Part shown: positions 63,385 through 64,000 of the stretch, piece by piece
Numbering within the stretch: the stretch's first letter is position 1
Layout of the letters: every line of letters starts with the position of its first letter
Source of the DNA: Brassica napus
Taxonomy: Eukaryota; Streptophyta; Magnoliopsida; Brassicales; Brassicaceae
Assembly: GCF_020379485.1 (NCBI RefSeq)
Contig: NC_063439.1
Location: forward strand, 15,011,683-15,075,682
DNA: 64,000 nt
Reading direction: 5' to 3'
The notes under the pieces: model-generated
The model's input: the letters and a program-made list of their open reading frames with translations, nothing else
The model's database searches: none
What the model was told of the DNA's origin: nothing
Program-made: the position numbers and the translations under genes

Positions 63385-64000
63385 ATGGCATTAAGATTTC
63401 CAAGGTTTAGCCAAGGCTTAGCTCAGGACCCCACTACTCGTCGCATTTGGTTTGGTATTGCTACCGCACATGACTTCGAGAGTCATGATGATATTACTGA
63501 AGAACGTCTTTATCAGAATATTTTTGCTTCTCATTTCGGGCAATTAGCAATAATTTTTCTGAGGACTTCCGGAAATTTGTTTCATGTAGCTTGGCAAGGA
63601 AATTTTGAGACATGGATACAAGACCCTTTACATGTAAGACCGATTGCTCATGCTATTTGGGATCCTCATTTTGGTCAACCGGCTGTGGAAGCATTTACTC
63701 GAGGAGGTGCTCTTGGCACGGTGAATATAGCTTATTCTGGTGTTTATCAGTGGTGGTATACAATCGGTTTACGTACTAATGAAGATCTTTATACTGGAGC
63801 TCTTTTTCTATTATTTCTTTCTGCCCTATCCTTAATAGGGGGTTGGTTACACCTACAACCAAAATGGAAACCAAGAGTTTCATGGTTCAAAAATGCTGAA
63901 TCTCGTCTGAATCATCATTTGCCAGGACTATTCGAGGTAAGCTCCTTGGCTTGGACAGGTCATTTAGTACATGTCGCTATTCCTGCATCCAAGGGGGAAT
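63385..64000 (+). CDS. psaB: psaB, photosystem I P700 apoprotein A2, 5' part
   Basis: Opens [20 protein letters not shown] and stays open for 205 codons to the window edge, through [18 protein letters not shown] and [12 protein letters not shown]. Changes in otherwise fixed positions (LRTSGN for LWTSGN, LGTVN for LGPVN, FEVSS for FGVSS) fit a nuclear copy under no selection. Whether the rest is intact cannot be seen. Confidence 0.9.
   Translation, partial: MALRFPRFSQGLAQDPTTRRIWFGIATAHDFESHDDITEERLYQNIFASHFGQLAIIFLRTSGNLFHVAWQGNFETWIQDPLHVRPIAHAIWDPHFGQPAVEAFTRGGALGTVNIAYSGVYQWWYTIGLRTNEDLYTGALFLLFLSALSLIGGWLHLQPKWKPRVSWFKNAESRLNHHLPGLFEVSSLAWTGHLVHVAIPASKGE

Overview
The window looks like nuclear DNA from a Brassicaceae plant, most likely Brassica or a close relative. 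Three things point there: one intact receptor-kinase gene closely resembling Arabidopsis PRK3, nested Brassica-style Ty3/gypsy retrotransposons, and a very long block of plastid DNA whose genes read like Brassicaceae plastid genes. It is not a plastid genome. The plastid block is full of nonsense changes, frameshifts and internal deletions, and it carries a LINE insertion flanked by a target-site duplication.

Layout. 1-6 kb is repeats: a poly(A)-ended retroposon-like stretch, a 524-bp Emigrant-like MITE (1341-1864, TA duplication) and a 3.86-kb non-autonomous Mutator-like element (2083-5942, perfect 9-bp duplication). 6.46-8.57 kb is the only convincing host gene, a two-exon LRR receptor-like (pseudo)kinase of the pollen receptor kinase family. 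9.6-21.5 kb is an Athila-type gypsy remnant. It is split by a younger 8.56-kb Tat-lineage-like element (11264-19823, TSD CGACA) that has a degenerate minus-strand gag-protease, no visible reverse transcriptase, and a well-preserved, apparently spliced antisense ORF on the plus strand. 21.5-24.57 kb is unclassified retrotransposon-derived DNA ending in two minisatellite-like arrays. 24573-31180 is a degenerate CRM-clade chromovirus whose reading frame runs into its 3' LTR, which is cut short. 31181-31889 is an unassigned repeat.

From about 31890 to the right edge the sequence is nuclear plastid DNA (NUPT). A ycf2 piece from the inverted repeat is joined to a large single-copy segment in reverse orientation. 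The gene order is rps18-rpl33-psaJ-trnP-trnW-petG-petL-psbEFLJ-petA-cemA-ycf4-psaI-accD-rbcL-atpB-atpE-trnM-trnV-ndhC-ndhK-ndhJ-[LINE]-trnF-trnL-trnT-rps4-trnS-ycf3-psaA-psaB, and it continues beyond the window. Collinearity is almost perfect. petG, petL, psbE, psbF, cemA, psaI, accD, atpB, atpE and ndhC remain open. ycf2, rps18, psaJ, psbL, psbJ, petA, ycf4, rbcL, ndhK, ndhJ, rps4, ycf3 and psaA are broken or altered.

No working multi-gene system is evident beyond the retroelements themselves. The most informative features are the order of nested insertions, the spliced antisense ORF, the repair scar inside ycf4, and the uneven decay of plastid genes, which records events after transfer to the nucleus. 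All family assignments come from reading the translations and DNA by eye; no database search was run.
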